The translations under genes and the position numbers were made by a program. The notes beneath the pieces were generated by a model that made no database searches, was not told where the DNA came from, and was given only the letters and a program-made list of their open reading frames with translations. Below are positions 49,901 through 59,096 of a stretch of 64,000 nucleotides of DNA, piece after piece. Position 1 is the first letter of the stretch. The number at the start of each line of letters is the position of its first letter. The DNA comes from Eoetvoesia sp035555955 (lineage in GTDB: Bacteria; Pseudomonadota; Gammaproteobacteria; Burkholderiales; Burkholderiaceae_B): contig NZ_DATMGA010000003.1 of NCBI RefSeq assembly GCF_035555955.1, positions 4,035 to 68,034 on the forward strand, in the 5' to 3' direction.

Positions 49901-50671
49901 CTAAACACGAGGGCCGCGAATGGCGGTTCCACCATCGAGCGCCAAGATGCTTCCCGTCGCCATGCGTTCAGCCGCCACCGAAGCAAGAAAGACATAAGCC
50001 GAAGCGTAGTCATCCGGGGTCGCGATGGCCTGCAAAGGCAGATTTTCAGGCGCGGGGCTGACGGGATTCTTGTCCTGACCCAGGCTTTCCAGCCCACGCA
50101 GACCGGTGGGCGCATAGCCCGGCGCGACGGCGTTCACCCGCACCCGCGGCGCAAGTTCCAACGCCAACTGCCTGGTCAGGCCATTGATGGCATGTTTGGC
50201 TGAAACGTAAAGCGCGCCGCCGAAGCCTGCATGAGTACCGGAGATGGAGCTGGTAAAGATGATGGAACCCCGGTTGCGCGCCAGGATATCGGCCGCCGCA
50301 CGCGCGGCAAGCATGTACCCCTTGACATTGACGGCAAAGAGCTCGTCGAAGGCGGCGTCGAGCTCGACGTCCGAAAATGACAAGAACGGCCTGCGATTGT
50401 CGTAGATGCCGGCATTGGCGACCAGCACATCCAGCCTGCCATAGCGGCTTTCCGCCAGTTCGACGGCGCGCCGGTTGTCGGCAAGCGAACGAACATCGCC
50501 AGCGCAACAAACCACGTCGCCGCCAGGAAATTCGTTTTCCAGCCCCCCCGGAACGCGATCGAACGCAACGACCCTGGCTCCCTCGGCCAGGAAACGCCGT
50601 GCAACCGCAAGCCCTATCCCACCGGCCGCCCCGGTTACCAGGGCAACCTTGTTCTCTAGCTGAAATGGCAT
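49901..50671 (-). CDS. Short-chain dehydrogenase, probable cis-dihydrodiol dehydrogenase
   Basis: 256 residues. Cofactor motif TGAAGGIG (about 14-21), NAG (about 89), catalytic Ser in TSSISG, and intact YVSAK. As first gene of the operon with dioxygenase subunits downstream, its likely job is to rearomatise the cis-dihydrodiol to a catechol for the LigB-like enzyme. Coupled closely to the alpha subunit (41 bases). Contrast with the second SDR of the cluster, which lacks the catalytic Tyr. Confidence 0.86.
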   Translation of the reverse strand: MPFQLENKVALVTGAAGGIGLAVARRFLAEGARVVAFDRVPGGLENEFPGGDVVCCAGDVRSLADNRRAVELAESRYGRLDVLVANAGIYDNRRPFLSFSDVELDAAFDELFAVNVKGYMLAARAAADILARNRGSIIFTSSISGTHAGFGGALYVSAKHAINGLTRQLALELAPRVRVNAVAPGYAPTGLRGLESLGQDKNPVSPAPENLPLQAIATPDDYASAYVFLASVAAERMATGSILALDGGTAIRGPRV

Positions 50672-50730
50672 CGTCTCCTCCTTTACTTGAGTGGCTCCGT
50701 CTTTCTATTGACGTTTTACCTCTTCAAGTC

Positions 50731-50767
50731 TAGTATTCTAGTTTGGTATTCTACACTAGTATTCTAG
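50731..50767. promoter_or_regulatory. Three direct repeats in the divergent promoter of the second aromatic cluster
   Basis: TAGTATTCTAG (50731), TGGTATTCTAC (50744) and TAGTATTCTAG (50757), spaced exactly 13 bases. Located between the SDR operon and the solute-binding protein gene. The core GTATTCTA also occurs, in the opposite orientation as TAGAAT, in the gntR promoter. Tandem binding of a GntR dimer array is inferred. Confidence 0.65.
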
Positions 50768-50835
50768 ATTAAAGCAAAGTTCGAATACCCCGCGGCGCAT
50801 GTCGCATATCCATCGAAATGCATAAAGGAGACAAA

Positions 50836-51966
50836 ATGAGAAAAGCACTATTGGCGGTATTGATTGCCGCATGGTCAGGAGCGGCATGCGCCGAGGTCGT
50901 GGTCGGCATCTCGGTAAGCTCCACCGGGCCCGGCGCCTCGCTGGGCACGCATATAGCCAAGGTGGTTCCCCTCCTGCCCAAGACGGTCGCGGGCGAAGCC
51001 GTCCGCTACATCATGCTGGACGATGCCAGCGATCCGACCGTCGGTGCGCGAAACGCCCGCAAGTTGATCTCCGACGACAAGGTCGACGTCATCATTGGTT
51101 CTAGCACCGTACCGGTAGCGATTGCGCAAAGCAGCGTGGCCAATGAAGTCAAGGTTCCGATAATCACCATCTGCCCTATTCCTCTCGATCCAGCCAAATT
51201 GCCCTATACCTTCGCGGTGCCGCAGCCGATCCCGCTCATGGTCGACGCCCTGCTGGATCACATGCATGCCCACAAAGTGAAAAAGCTCGGCTACATCGGG
51301 TTCGCCGACGCCTGGGGCGACATGAACTACAACTATGCCAAGAGTGGCGGCGCGCCCCGGGGCATCACAGTCACCACCAACGAACGCTACTCGAGAAACG
51401 ATACGTCGGTGAACTCACAAGCCCTCAAGGTCGTTACATCCCAGCCGGACGCCATTTTCGTGGGAGCCTCCGGATCACCTGCTGCCATCGCCCAAATAGC
51501 AGCGGTGAAACGCGGCTACCGCCATCAGATCTATCACACCCATGGCGTGGTCAATCTCGACTTCATCCGAGTCGCCGGCAAGAGCGCCGAGGGTGTCATC
51601 GCACCGACCGGCCCGGTGGTCGTCGCCGAGCAACTGCCCGCCGATAGTCCCCTGAAGGCCACGGGAATGGACTTCATCAAGCGCTACGAAGGAGCCTATG
51701 GCGCTGGCAGCCGCAACGCCTTTGCCGCGTATGCCTGGGATGCCGGCCTCATCATCCAGGCCGCAATTCCCGTCGCCCTGAAAACCGGCAAGCCCGGCAC
51801 GCCCGAGTTCCGCCAGGCCCTGCGCAACGCAATTGAAAGCAACAAAGAAGTAAAGGGCACTCATGCCGTCTACAACATGAGCGCAACCGACCACTATGGC
51901 GTAGACAAACGCGCACGAGTGCTGGTGCAAGTCGAACATGGCGAGTGGAAACTGCTCAACGAATAA
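50836..51966 (+). CDS. ABC-transporter solute-binding protein (Leu/Ile/Val type)
   Basis: 376 residues. Signal peptide ending SGAACA (about residue 19). Type I periplasmic-binding fold typical of LivK relatives that bind aromatic acids: VGISVSSTGPGASLGTHI, DDASDPTVGARNARKLI, VDVIIGSSTVPVA. No permease or ATPase genes are adjacent, so it must use a transporter elsewhere. ATG at 50836 after AAAGGAG. Divergent from the dioxygenase operon and therefore probably imports its substrate. Confidence 0.88.
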   Translation: MRKALLAVLIAAWSGAACAEVVVGISVSSTGPGASLGTHIAKVVPLLPKTVAGEAVRYIMLDDASDPTVGARNARKLISDDKVDVIIGSSTVPVAIAQSSVANEVKVPIITICPIPLDPAKLPYTFAVPQPIPLMVDALLDHMHAHKVKKLGYIGFADAWGDMNYNYAKSGGAPRGITVTTNERYSRNDTSVNSQALKVVTSQPDAIFVGASGSPAAIAQIAAVKRGYRHQIYHTHGVVNLDFIRVAGKSAEGVIAPTGPVVVAEQLPADSPLKATGMDFIKRYEGAYGAGSRNAFAAYAWDAGLIIQAAIPVALKTGKPGTPEFRQALRNAIESNKEVKGTHAVYNMSATDHYGVDKRARVLVQVEHGEWKLLNE

Positions 51967-52023
51967 GGCAATCGCATATGGACTTCCATATCCTGAAATC
52001 ACCCAATCCAACAGGAGAAAGAC

Positions 52024-52431
52024 GTGAATGGGTTTAATGTAAGACGGCTCGCAGATGCCGAGTATGTGTCGTACGGCTCACAAAGCGATTTGCGCGTGCT
52101 GATCGGCGGCCCCCAGCGCAACACGCCGATCCGGTCGGCGTTGCAAACCTGCCAGCCTGGCTACGACGTGCCTTTTCACTGCCATCCTTATATCGAATAT
52201 CTCATCATCCTGGAGGGCTCGGCCGAGTTCCGGATCGAAGCTGATGGTATACAGACTGTAGTGCTGCACAAGGGCGACACCGTGGAATTGCATCCCGGCG
52301 TGTGGCATGCTTTCACCACCAGCTCAACCGAAGTGACCCAATTGCTGGGAATCCATATTTCTTCCGAGCGAATCGTGAATTACAAACCGGACGTCAAAAC
52401 CGACTCTCGCGGGTTCCGCATAGAAGGCTGA
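52024..52431 (+). CDS. Cupin-domain protein
   Basis: 135 residues. Cupin motif 1 in PFHCHPYIEYLIILEGSAEF and motif 2 in DTVELHPGVWHAFTTSS: a double-stranded beta-helix with likely metal-binding His/Glu. GTG start at 52024 after AGGAG, 57 bases after the solute-binding protein stop. Possible isomerase, decarboxylase or sensor in aromatic catabolism; the sequence does not decide. A terminator follows. Confidence 0.75.
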   Translation: MNGFNVRRLADAEYVSYGSQSDLRVLIGGPQRNTPIRSALQTCQPGYDVPFHCHPYIEYLIILEGSAEFRIEADGIQTVVLHKGDTVELHPGVWHAFTTSSTEVTQLLGIHISSERIVNYKPDVKTDSRGFRIEG

Positions 52432-52440
52432 CACATCTGG

Positions 52441-52466
52441 AGCCGGCATCACAGCCGGCTTTTTTG
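52441..52466 (+). terminator. Terminator after the cupin gene
   Basis: AGCCGGC, loop ATCACA, GCCGGCT, then TTTTTTG. Confidence 0.88.
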
Positions 52467-52657
52467 TTTTGGTATGGCCCGAGACAAAAATCTCCCTCTC
52501 TCCGGAATCATCCAAACATCCTATACCCAGGTCTCAGGCCAAAGAAGAGAATTCCCCTCATAACACAGCCAGATAGTTCGCTGCGTGGCCCGCAACACCG
52601 GCTCCGATGCATTCGGGGCCCATCGTACGGGCCATGCAAAACCAAAGGGGAACTGCC

Positions 52658-53266
52658 ATGAAAACCACCGTGTGCATTGCTGTTCTGGTGACTGCTTTCG
52701 GGCTTGCCGCCAACGCCCGCGCGGAAAAACTGACGCGGGAACAGATCAACGCCGAGGTGCAGAAATGCACTGAAAAACTGAACAGCTCCACCGGCAACGC
52801 CGGCGAAGACTACAAGCAATGCATAAACGCCTTGATGGCCAGAACCACATCCAAGCCTCCCGAGGAACGCCCCGCCTCCCGACCCCAGCCAGTCGATGGC
52901 CGCAAATTCGTGGATCTGTACCACTGCCGCATACCCGCCCTCGCCCGCTCCAGGCTGGGTTCGGAAATCACCATTTGGAGCAGCATCGACAAGAAGCGCT
53001 ATGCCGCCACCCCCAGTTCCAACGAAAACCAGATCCACGCGCTCAAAGGTTTTGGCACGCCCGGCAAAGGCAATGTAAGCTTCACCTTCAGCGACGGCGC
53101 CCGCATCACCATTGCGCAAAACGGCTGGACGACGACCTCGCTGGATAAAGTGCACAACAAGAATTCGCTATATGGGCCGGTGTCGCCCGCCAAGAACGAC
53201 CCGGCGGGGCAATGCAGCCGGGTGACCGGCCCCAACGCCGTCGTGCGGGTCATGCGAATCGAATAG
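52658..53266 (+). CDS. Exported protein of unknown function
   Basis: 202 residues. Signal peptide MKTTVCIAVLVTAFGLAANARA. N-terminal mature helix with two cysteines (EVQKCTEKL and YKQCINAL) in a CX(n)C arrangement, a Pro-rich linker about 68-85, and a C-terminal beta-rich part with two further cysteines. Family not recognised. ATG at 52658 with AAAGGGG upstream. Convergent with the quinone oxidoreductase gene. Confidence 0.65.
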   Translation: MKTTVCIAVLVTAFGLAANARAEKLTREQINAEVQKCTEKLNSSTGNAGEDYKQCINALMARTTSKPPEERPASRPQPVDGRKFVDLYHCRIPALARSRLGSEITIWSSIDKKRYAATPSSNENQIHALKGFGTPGKGNVSFTFSDGARITIAQNGWTTTSLDKVHNKNSLYGPVSPAKNDPAGQCSRVTGPNAVVRVMRIE

Positions 53267-53292
53267 CTGCCGAAGCCGGCCGCGCTTGTGCT

Positions 53293-54279
53293 TTATCCCA
53301 CGGTCAGAATCGTGGCCCCTTGCGTCTGGCGTCCCGCCAGCGCGGCATGGGCTTTGCCGGCTTCGTGCAAGGGGAAGCGCTGGCCGATGTGCACCTTGAT
53401 CTTTCCGCTGGTGATCATGCTGAACAGTTCCTTGGCGGCAGCCGCCATTTTCTCTTGTGTCGGCACGAAATCAGCCAGGGTCGGCCGGGTTACGTACAGC
53501 GAACCTTTGGTCGCCAGGATGCCCAGGTTGACGCCGTCGACCGGCCCCGAAGCATTGCCGAAGCTCACCATCAGGCCTCGCGGCTGCAGGCAGTCCAGCG
53601 AGGTGAGCCAGGTGTCCTTGCCGACGCTGTCGTACACGACGGGAACCTTGTTGCCCCCGGTCAGCTCCAGCACGCGCTCGGCCACGTTCTCGCGGGTATA
53701 GTCGATGACTTCCCAGGCGCCGTTGGCTTTGGCGAGGGCGGCTTTTTCGGGGCTGGAGGCGGTGCCGATGACCTTGACGCCCAGCGCCTTGGCCCATTGG
53801 CAGGCAATCAGCCCCACGCCGCCCGCCACGGCATGGAACAGGATGGTTTCGCCGCCTTGCAGGCGATAGGTTTGGCGCAGCAGGTACTGGGTGGTCAGCC
53901 CCTTGAGCATGATGGCCGCCCCTTCCTCGAAACCGATGGCCTTGGGCAGTTTCACCACGAGCTTGGCCGGCATATTGCGGGCTTCGGCATAGGCGCCCAG
54001 CGGGCTAACGCCGTATGCCACACGATCCCCCACCTTGAGGTGCCGGACGTCGGCGCCCACCGCCTCCACCACGCCGGAGGCCTCGCAGCCTATGCCATGC
54101 GGCAATGGCTGCGGGTACAAGCCGCTGCGAAAATAAATATCCAGGAAATTCAGGCCCACGGCTTTCTGCCGTATGGTGACCTCGTCGTTTCCGGGCGACG
54201 GCAAATCCACCGTCACAAGTTTCAAGACATCGGGCCCGCCCTTGGCGTCGATGCGTATGGCCTTTACTTGCTGAGTCAC
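53293..54279 (-). CDS. NADPH:quinone oxidoreductase, zeta-crystallin type
   Basis: 328 residues, medium-chain dehydrogenase fold without structural zinc cysteines. VGLNFLDIYFRSGLYPQPLPHGIGCEASGVVEAVG is typical of QOR. The NADPH-binding loop HAVAGGVGLIACQWAKALG is near 148-166. GTG at 54279 is the start (MTQQVKAIRID), with GGAG about 7 bases upstream; no ATG fits, and the longer open frame upstream runs antisense to the next gene. Confidence 0.92.
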   Translation of the reverse strand: MTQQVKAIRIDAKGGPDVLKLVTVDLPSPGNDEVTIRQKAVGLNFLDIYFRSGLYPQPLPHGIGCEASGVVEAVGADVRHLKVGDRVAYGVSPLGAYAEARNMPAKLVVKLPKAIGFEEGAAIMLKGLTTQYLLRQTYRLQGGETILFHAVAGGVGLIACQWAKALGVKVIGTASSPEKAALAKANGAWEVIDYTRENVAERVLELTGGNKVPVVYDSVGKDTWLTSLDCLQPRGLMVSFGNASGPVDGVNLGILATKGSLYVTRPTLADFVPTQEKMAAAAKELFSMITSGKIKVHIGQRFPLHEAGKAHAALAGRQTQGATILTVG

Positions 54280-54397
54280 AATGAGCTCCTGATTGCTGCG
54301 AATGTTGAATTGCCTCGAACCCGTGCCGCGCGCCCGATCCGGGTTCTGGCGATTATTGTTGCGTTGCGAAAGCCCCGGCTTGCGCGTTAGCGCGCAT

Positions 54398-55915
54398 TCA
54401 GCGGCGCCCCAGGGAGCCCAGCACGCCCCGCAGCAACTGCGTTGCCGTGCGCCGCACCATGCTCTTGGCCACCTGCTGCACCACGCCTTCCCGCCGGCCG
54501 CCGCGAGGCCCGGTCGAACCGAAAAGAAAATCGCTGACCGCATCCACCAGCCCGCCGTCCGCCGCGCCCGCGGAAGCCGTTGCGGGCGCCTGGCTGCCCG
54601 GCCTCGCCGTACCCTTGCCCGCCGGCGCGGCGCCGCCTTCGGCGCGCTTGAGCAGGATTTCGTAGGCGGACTCGCGATCGACGGCCTGTTCGTACTTGCC
54701 GCCCAGCAGCGAGGCCGCCCGCAGCGCCTGGCGTTCGCTTTCGGTGGCCGGCCCGATGCGGCTGCCCGGCGCCAGCACCCAGGCCCTCTCGGTGGGCGAC
54801 GGCCGCCCTTTTGCATCGAGCAGCGACACCAGGGCCTCGCCGACCCCCAGGTCGGTGATGGCGGCCTCGATATCCAGGCCCGGATTGGGCCGCATGGTCT
54901 GCGCCGCCGTCTTCACGGCCTTCTGGTCGCGCGGAGTGAAGGCCCGCAAGGCATGCTGCACACGATTTCCCAATTGCCCCAGCACGGTCTCGGGAATGTC
55001 CAGCGGATTCTGCGTGACGAAGTACACCCCCACGCCCTTGGAGCGGATGAGGCGCACGACCTGCTCGATTTTTTCCTGCAAGGCCTTGGGCGCATCCGAA
55101 AACAACAAATGCGCCTCGTCGAAGAAAAACACGAGCTTGGGTTTTTCGAGATCGCCGACTTCGGGCAGGGTTTCGTACAGATCGGCCAGCAGCCACAACA
55201 GAAATACCGCGTACAGGCGCGGGGCCGGCATGAGCTTGTCGGCGGCCAGGATATTGACCATGCCCTGGCCTTTTTCGTTGCAGCGGACCAGGTCGTGCAC
55301 GCTGAGCATGGGCTCGCCGAAAAACTGGTCGGCTCCCTGGGTTTCAAGCTGCAGCAGGCTGCGCTGTATGGCGCCGATGGAAGCCGAGGACACGTTCCCG
55401 TATTGCGTGCGCAGCTCGGCGGCGCGATCGGCCACGTTTTGCAGCATGGCCCGCAAATCCTTGATATCCAGGATAAGCTGGCCTTCGTCGTCGGCCACCT
55501 TGAAGACCATGGCCAGCACGCCTTCCTGTGTGTCGTTGAGCTCGAGCATCCGCGCCAGCAGCAGCGGCCCCATGTCGGACACCGTGGCGCGCACCGGATG
55601 GCCCTGCTGCCCGAATACGTCCCAGAACGTAACCGGGCATCCACCCCAGGCCGGCTCGGGCAGGCCCAGCTTGGCCAGCCTTTCCTGCAGCTTGGGACTG
55701 GGCTGGCCCGCTTGCGAAATGCCGCTCAGGTCGCCTTTGACGTCGGCCATGAAGACCGGCACCCCCAGCCTTGAAAACGCCTGCGCCAGGACCTGCAGCG
55801 TCACGGTCTTGCCGGTGCCGGTAGCGCCGGTAATGCACCCGTGCCGATTGGCCAGCTCCGGCAAAAGAGTGGTTGTACCGGCGGAATTCTTTGCGACGAC
55901 GATGGGTTCAGCCAT
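54398..55915 (-). CDS. HerA-like P-loop ATPase (DUF853)
   Basis: 505 residues. Walker A GATGTGKT at about 30-37, Walker B KLVFFFDEAHLLF near 260-272, and an arginine-finger region VTQNPLDIPETVLGQLGNRVQHALRAFTPRDQKAV. The C-terminal 70 residues are Ala/Gly-rich and basic. Widespread bacterial family; the role is unclear, possibly DNA or protein translocation. Not next to NurA nuclease, so not a HerA-NurA repair pair here. Confidence 0.88.
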   Translation of the reverse strand: MAEPIVVAKNSAGTTTLLPELANRHGCITGATGTGKTVTLQVLAQAFSRLGVPVFMADVKGDLSGISQAGQPSPKLQERLAKLGLPEPAWGGCPVTFWDVFGQQGHPVRATVSDMGPLLLARMLELNDTQEGVLAMVFKVADDEGQLILDIKDLRAMLQNVADRAAELRTQYGNVSSASIGAIQRSLLQLETQGADQFFGEPMLSVHDLVRCNEKGQGMVNILAADKLMPAPRLYAVFLLWLLADLYETLPEVGDLEKPKLVFFFDEAHLLFSDAPKALQEKIEQVVRLIRSKGVGVYFVTQNPLDIPETVLGQLGNRVQHALRAFTPRDQKAVKTAAQTMRPNPGLDIEAAITDLGVGEALVSLLDAKGRPSPTERAWVLAPGSRIGPATESERQALRAASLLGGKYEQAVDRESAYEILLKRAEGGAAPAGKGTARPGSQAPATASAGAADGGLVDAVSDFLFGSTGPRGGRREGVVQQVAKSMVRRTATQLLRGVLGSLGRR

Positions 55916-56022
55916 TTTTTTCCCTTTTTATGCACGCAATTGCGGGATCCATAAGTGTAATTCCATGCCCTGGGCTCTGCACGCGTTAAAATTAGCCTCT
56001 TTCTTCACATTAAGACATTGTT

Positions 56023-56754
56023 ATGGCCGGACATAGTAAGTGGGCGAACATCCAGCACCGCAAGGGGCGCCAAGATGCCAAACGAGGCAAACTCTGGACA
56101 AAAATCATTCGTGAGATCACCGTGGCGGCGCGGGCCGCGGGGCCCGACCCTGATTCCAATCCGCGCCTGCGCCTGGCCTGGGACAAAGCCACCGCCGCCA
56201 ACATGCCCAAAGACAACATCCAGCGCGCCATCACGCGCGGCGCGGGCGGTGCGGACGGCGCCAACTACGAAGAAATCCGCTACGAGGGCTACGGCCCCAG
56301 CGGCGCCGCCGTCATCGTCGACTGCATGACCGACAACCGCATGCGCACCGTCGCCGAAGTACGCCACGCCTTTTCCAAGCACGGCGGCAACCTGGGCCAG
56401 GAAGGCTCTGTGGCCTTCATGTTCAAGCACTGCGGCCAGTTCATCTTCGCGCCCGGAACTTCCGAAGAGCAGGTGATGGAGGTCGGGCTGGAGGCCGGCG
56501 CCGACGATATCCAGACCGACGATGAAGGCGTCATCGAAGTCACCTGCCCGCCAAGCGACTACAGCGCCGTCAAGACGGCCTTCGAGGCGGCCGGGCTGGT
56601 CCCCGAGGTACAGGCCGTTACCATGAAGGCCCTGAACGAAGCCGAGCTCGCCGGCGACGATGCGGCAAAAATGCAGAAGATGCTCGACGTGCTGGAAAGC
56701 CTGGACGACGTCCAGGAGGTATTCACCACGGCCGTGCTCGACGAACAGGAATAA
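56023..56754 (+). CDS. yebC: YebC/PmpR-family regulatory protein
   Basis: 243 residues. MAGHSKWANIQHRKGRQDAKRGKLWTKIIREI at the N-terminus is the family signature. Three-domain TACO1-like protein implicated in translation of poly-proline tracts or in transcription control. Standard length. Leads a run of plus-strand core genes to rlmH. Confidence 0.95.
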   Translation: MAGHSKWANIQHRKGRQDAKRGKLWTKIIREITVAARAAGPDPDSNPRLRLAWDKATAANMPKDNIQRAITRGAGGADGANYEEIRYEGYGPSGAAVIVDCMTDNRMRTVAEVRHAFSKHGGNLGQEGSVAFMFKHCGQFIFAPGTSEEQVMEVGLEAGADDIQTDDEGVIEVTCPPSDYSAVKTAFEAAGLVPEVQAVTMKALNEAELAGDDAAKMQKMLDVLESLDDVQEVFTTAVLDEQE

Positions 56755-56773
56755 CGCCTTCTTCCTGCTGCAC

Positions 56774-56797
56774 CCGGGTTGAGCCAGATCAACCCGG
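56774..56797 (+). terminator. Hairpin between yebC and purD
   Basis: CCGGGTTGA, loop GCCAGA, TCAACCCGG: 9-base perfect stem 19 bases after the yebC stop. No T run, so termination efficiency is uncertain. Confidence 0.5.
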
Positions 56798-56845
56798 CCT
56801 TCCCCACTTCGCTATACAGTAATCCCTGGACACCACAATACCATC

Positions 56846-58141
56846 ATGAAACTCCTTGTTATCGGCAGCGGCGGACGCGAACATGCCCTGGCCTGGCGGC
56901 TGGCCCAATCGGAGCGCATCCAGAAAGTCTACGTAGCCCCGGGCAATGGCGGCACCGCCACCACCGACCTGCTCGAAAATGTCGACCTGACGGCGGCCGA
57001 CGACCTGATTGCGTTCGCCCGCAAGGAAGGCGTGGCCTACACCGTCGTCGGGCCCGAGGCTCCGCTGGCCGCGGGCATCGTCGACGCCTTTCGCGCCGCC
57101 GGCCTGAAGATCTTCGGGCCCACGCAAAAAGCGGCGCAGTTGGAAAGCTCGAAAGACTACGCCAAGGCCTTCATGGTGCGCCACCATATTCCCACCGCCG
57201 CCTACCAGACCTTCACCGACCCCGGACAAGCCAAGGCCTACATCAGCGAACAAGGCGCGCCCATCGTCGTCAAGGCCGACGGCCTGGCGGCCGGCAAGGG
57301 CGTCGTCGTCGCCGCCAGCGTCCAGGAAGCCCACGAAGCCATCGACAAGATGCTCGGCGACGGCTCCCTGGGGCCGGCCGGCGCGCGCGTGGTCATCGAA
57401 GAATGCCTGCAGGGCGAAGAAGCCAGCTTCATGGTCATGAGCGACGGCCACGAAGTGCTGGTTCTGGCCACCAGCCAGGACCACAAGCGGCTGCTCGACC
57501 ACGACCAGGGCCCCAATACGGGCGGCATGGGCGCCTATTCACCTGCTCCCATCGTCACGCCGGCCTTGCACAACCGCATCATGCGCGAAGTCATCCACCC
57601 CACCTTGCAGGGCATGGCCAAGGACGGCATTCCCTATACCGGCTTTCTGTACGCCGGACTCATGATCGGCGACGGCCCCGACGCCAGCCGCCCGATCAAG
57701 GTGCTGGAGTACAACTGCCGCATGGGCGACCCCGAAACCCAGCCCATCATGATGCGCGTCAAAAGCGACCTGACCGAAGTCTTCGAGCACGCCGTCAACG
57801 GCACGCTCGAAAAGGCCAGCATCACCTGGGACCGGCGCACCGCCCTGGGCGTCGTGCTGGCCGCCAAGAACTACCCCGGCACGCCGCGCACCGGCGATAC
57901 CATCACCGGCCTGCCGCAAGGCAATGGCGACTGTTTCGTGTTTCACGCCGGCACTCGCCTGGAAGACGGCGTCATCAAGACTGCGGGGGGCCGGGTCCTG
58001 TGCGTGACGGCGCTGGGCGATTCGGTCAAGCGCGCGCAGGCCGCCGCCTACCAGTGCGTGCAGGAAATCCAGTTCGACGGCCGCCAATACCGCGGCGATA
58101 TCGGCTGGCGCGCCATTTCGCACTCGGAAACCTCGTCCTGA
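56846..58141 (+). CDS. purD: Phosphoribosylamine-glycine ligase
   Basis: Second step of purine synthesis (GAR synthetase). 431 residues. N-terminal KLLVIGSGGREHALAWRL, ATP-grasp core with PIVVKADGLAAGKGVVVA (about 139-156), and LEYNCRMGDPETQP near 288. ATG at 56846. Normal family length. Confidence 0.97.
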   Translation: MKLLVIGSGGREHALAWRLAQSERIQKVYVAPGNGGTATTDLLENVDLTAADDLIAFARKEGVAYTVVGPEAPLAAGIVDAFRAAGLKIFGPTQKAAQLESSKDYAKAFMVRHHIPTAAYQTFTDPGQAKAYISEQGAPIVVKADGLAAGKGVVVAASVQEAHEAIDKMLGDGSLGPAGARVVIEECLQGEEASFMVMSDGHEVLVLATSQDHKRLLDHDQGPNTGGMGAYSPAPIVTPALHNRIMREVIHPTLQGMAKDGIPYTGFLYAGLMIGDGPDASRPIKVLEYNCRMGDPETQPIMMRVKSDLTEVFEHAVNGTLEKASITWDRRTALGVVLAAKNYPGTPRTGDTITGLPQGNGDCFVFHAGTRLEDGVIKTAGGRVLCVTALGDSVKRAQAAAYQCVQEIQFDGRQYRGDIGWRAISHSETSS

Positions 58142-58187
58142 CCCGCACTCTTCGGGCGGACATCGCCAACTGAAAGGAATTCGTCAC

Positions 58188-59096
58188 ATGGCTGTGCCCA
58201 TCTCTTCCGCCCGCGACTATTTTCTGGGCCTCCAGGCCCGCATCGTGGCCGCCCTGGAACAGGCCGACGGCACGCCGTTCGAGGCCGACCACTGGCAGCG
58301 CGAAGAAGGCGGCGGAGGCCTGTCGCGCCTGCTCGAAGGCGGTCCGCTGTTCGAGCGGGCCGGCGTCTTGTTCAGCCACGTCCAGGGCAAGGCCCTGCCG
58401 CCCTCGGCCAGCGCGCACCGCCCCGATCTGGCCGGACGGTCCTGGGAGGCCATGGGGGTGTCCATGGTCCTGCATCCGCGCAACCCCTATGTTCCCACCA
58501 CGCACATGAACGTGCGCCTGTTCGTCGCCAAGGCTCCCGCGCACGGCGGCGCCGACGACGTATTCTGGTTCGGCGGCGGCCTCGACCTCACCCCCTACTA
58601 CCCCTTCGAGGAAGACGCCCGGCATTTTCATCAGGCCTGCCACGATGCCCTGGCGCCCTTCGGCCAGGACAAATACCCAGCCTACAAAAAATGGTGCGAC
58701 GAATACTTTTATCTCAAGCACCGCAACGAGACCCGCGGCATCGGCGGCATTTTCTTCGACGACGTGAACGACGGCGGCTTCGAGCAAAGCTTCGCCATGA
58801 CGAAATCGGTGGGCGACAGCTTCCTGGACGCCTACATGCCCATCGTCGAAAAGCGCGAACCCATGCCGTACGGCGAACGGCAGCGCGACTTCCAGGCTTA
58901 CCGCCGGGGCCGCTACGTCGAGTTCAACCTGGTGTTCGACCGCGGCACGCTGTTCGGCCTGCAGTCGGGCGGGCGCACTGAGTCCATCCTGTTGTCCATG
59001 CCGCCCATGGCAACCTGGCGCTACAACTGGGCTCCCGCAGCCGACACCCCCGAGGCGGAACTGTCCGCCTTCCTGAAACCCCGGCAATGGCTATAA
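58188..59096 (+). CDS. hemF: Oxygen-dependent coproporphyrinogen III oxidase
   Basis: Oxidative decarboxylation in haem synthesis. 302 residues. FWFGGGLDLTPYYPFEEDARHFH and KKWCDEYFYLKHRNETRGIGGIFFDD are the conserved active-site blocks. The 3' end overlaps nadD by 10 bases. ATG at 58188. Confidence 0.97.
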   Translation: MAVPISSARDYFLGLQARIVAALEQADGTPFEADHWQREEGGGGLSRLLEGGPLFERAGVLFSHVQGKALPPSASAHRPDLAGRSWEAMGVSMVLHPRNPYVPTTHMNVRLFVAKAPAHGGADDVFWFGGGLDLTPYYPFEEDARHFHQACHDALAPFGQDKYPAYKKWCDEYFYLKHRNETRGIGGIFFDDVNDGGFEQSFAMTKSVGDSFLDAYMPIVEKREPMPYGERQRDFQAYRRGRYVEFNLVFDRGTLFGLQSGGRTESILLSMPPMATWRYNWAPAADTPEAELSAFLKPRQWL

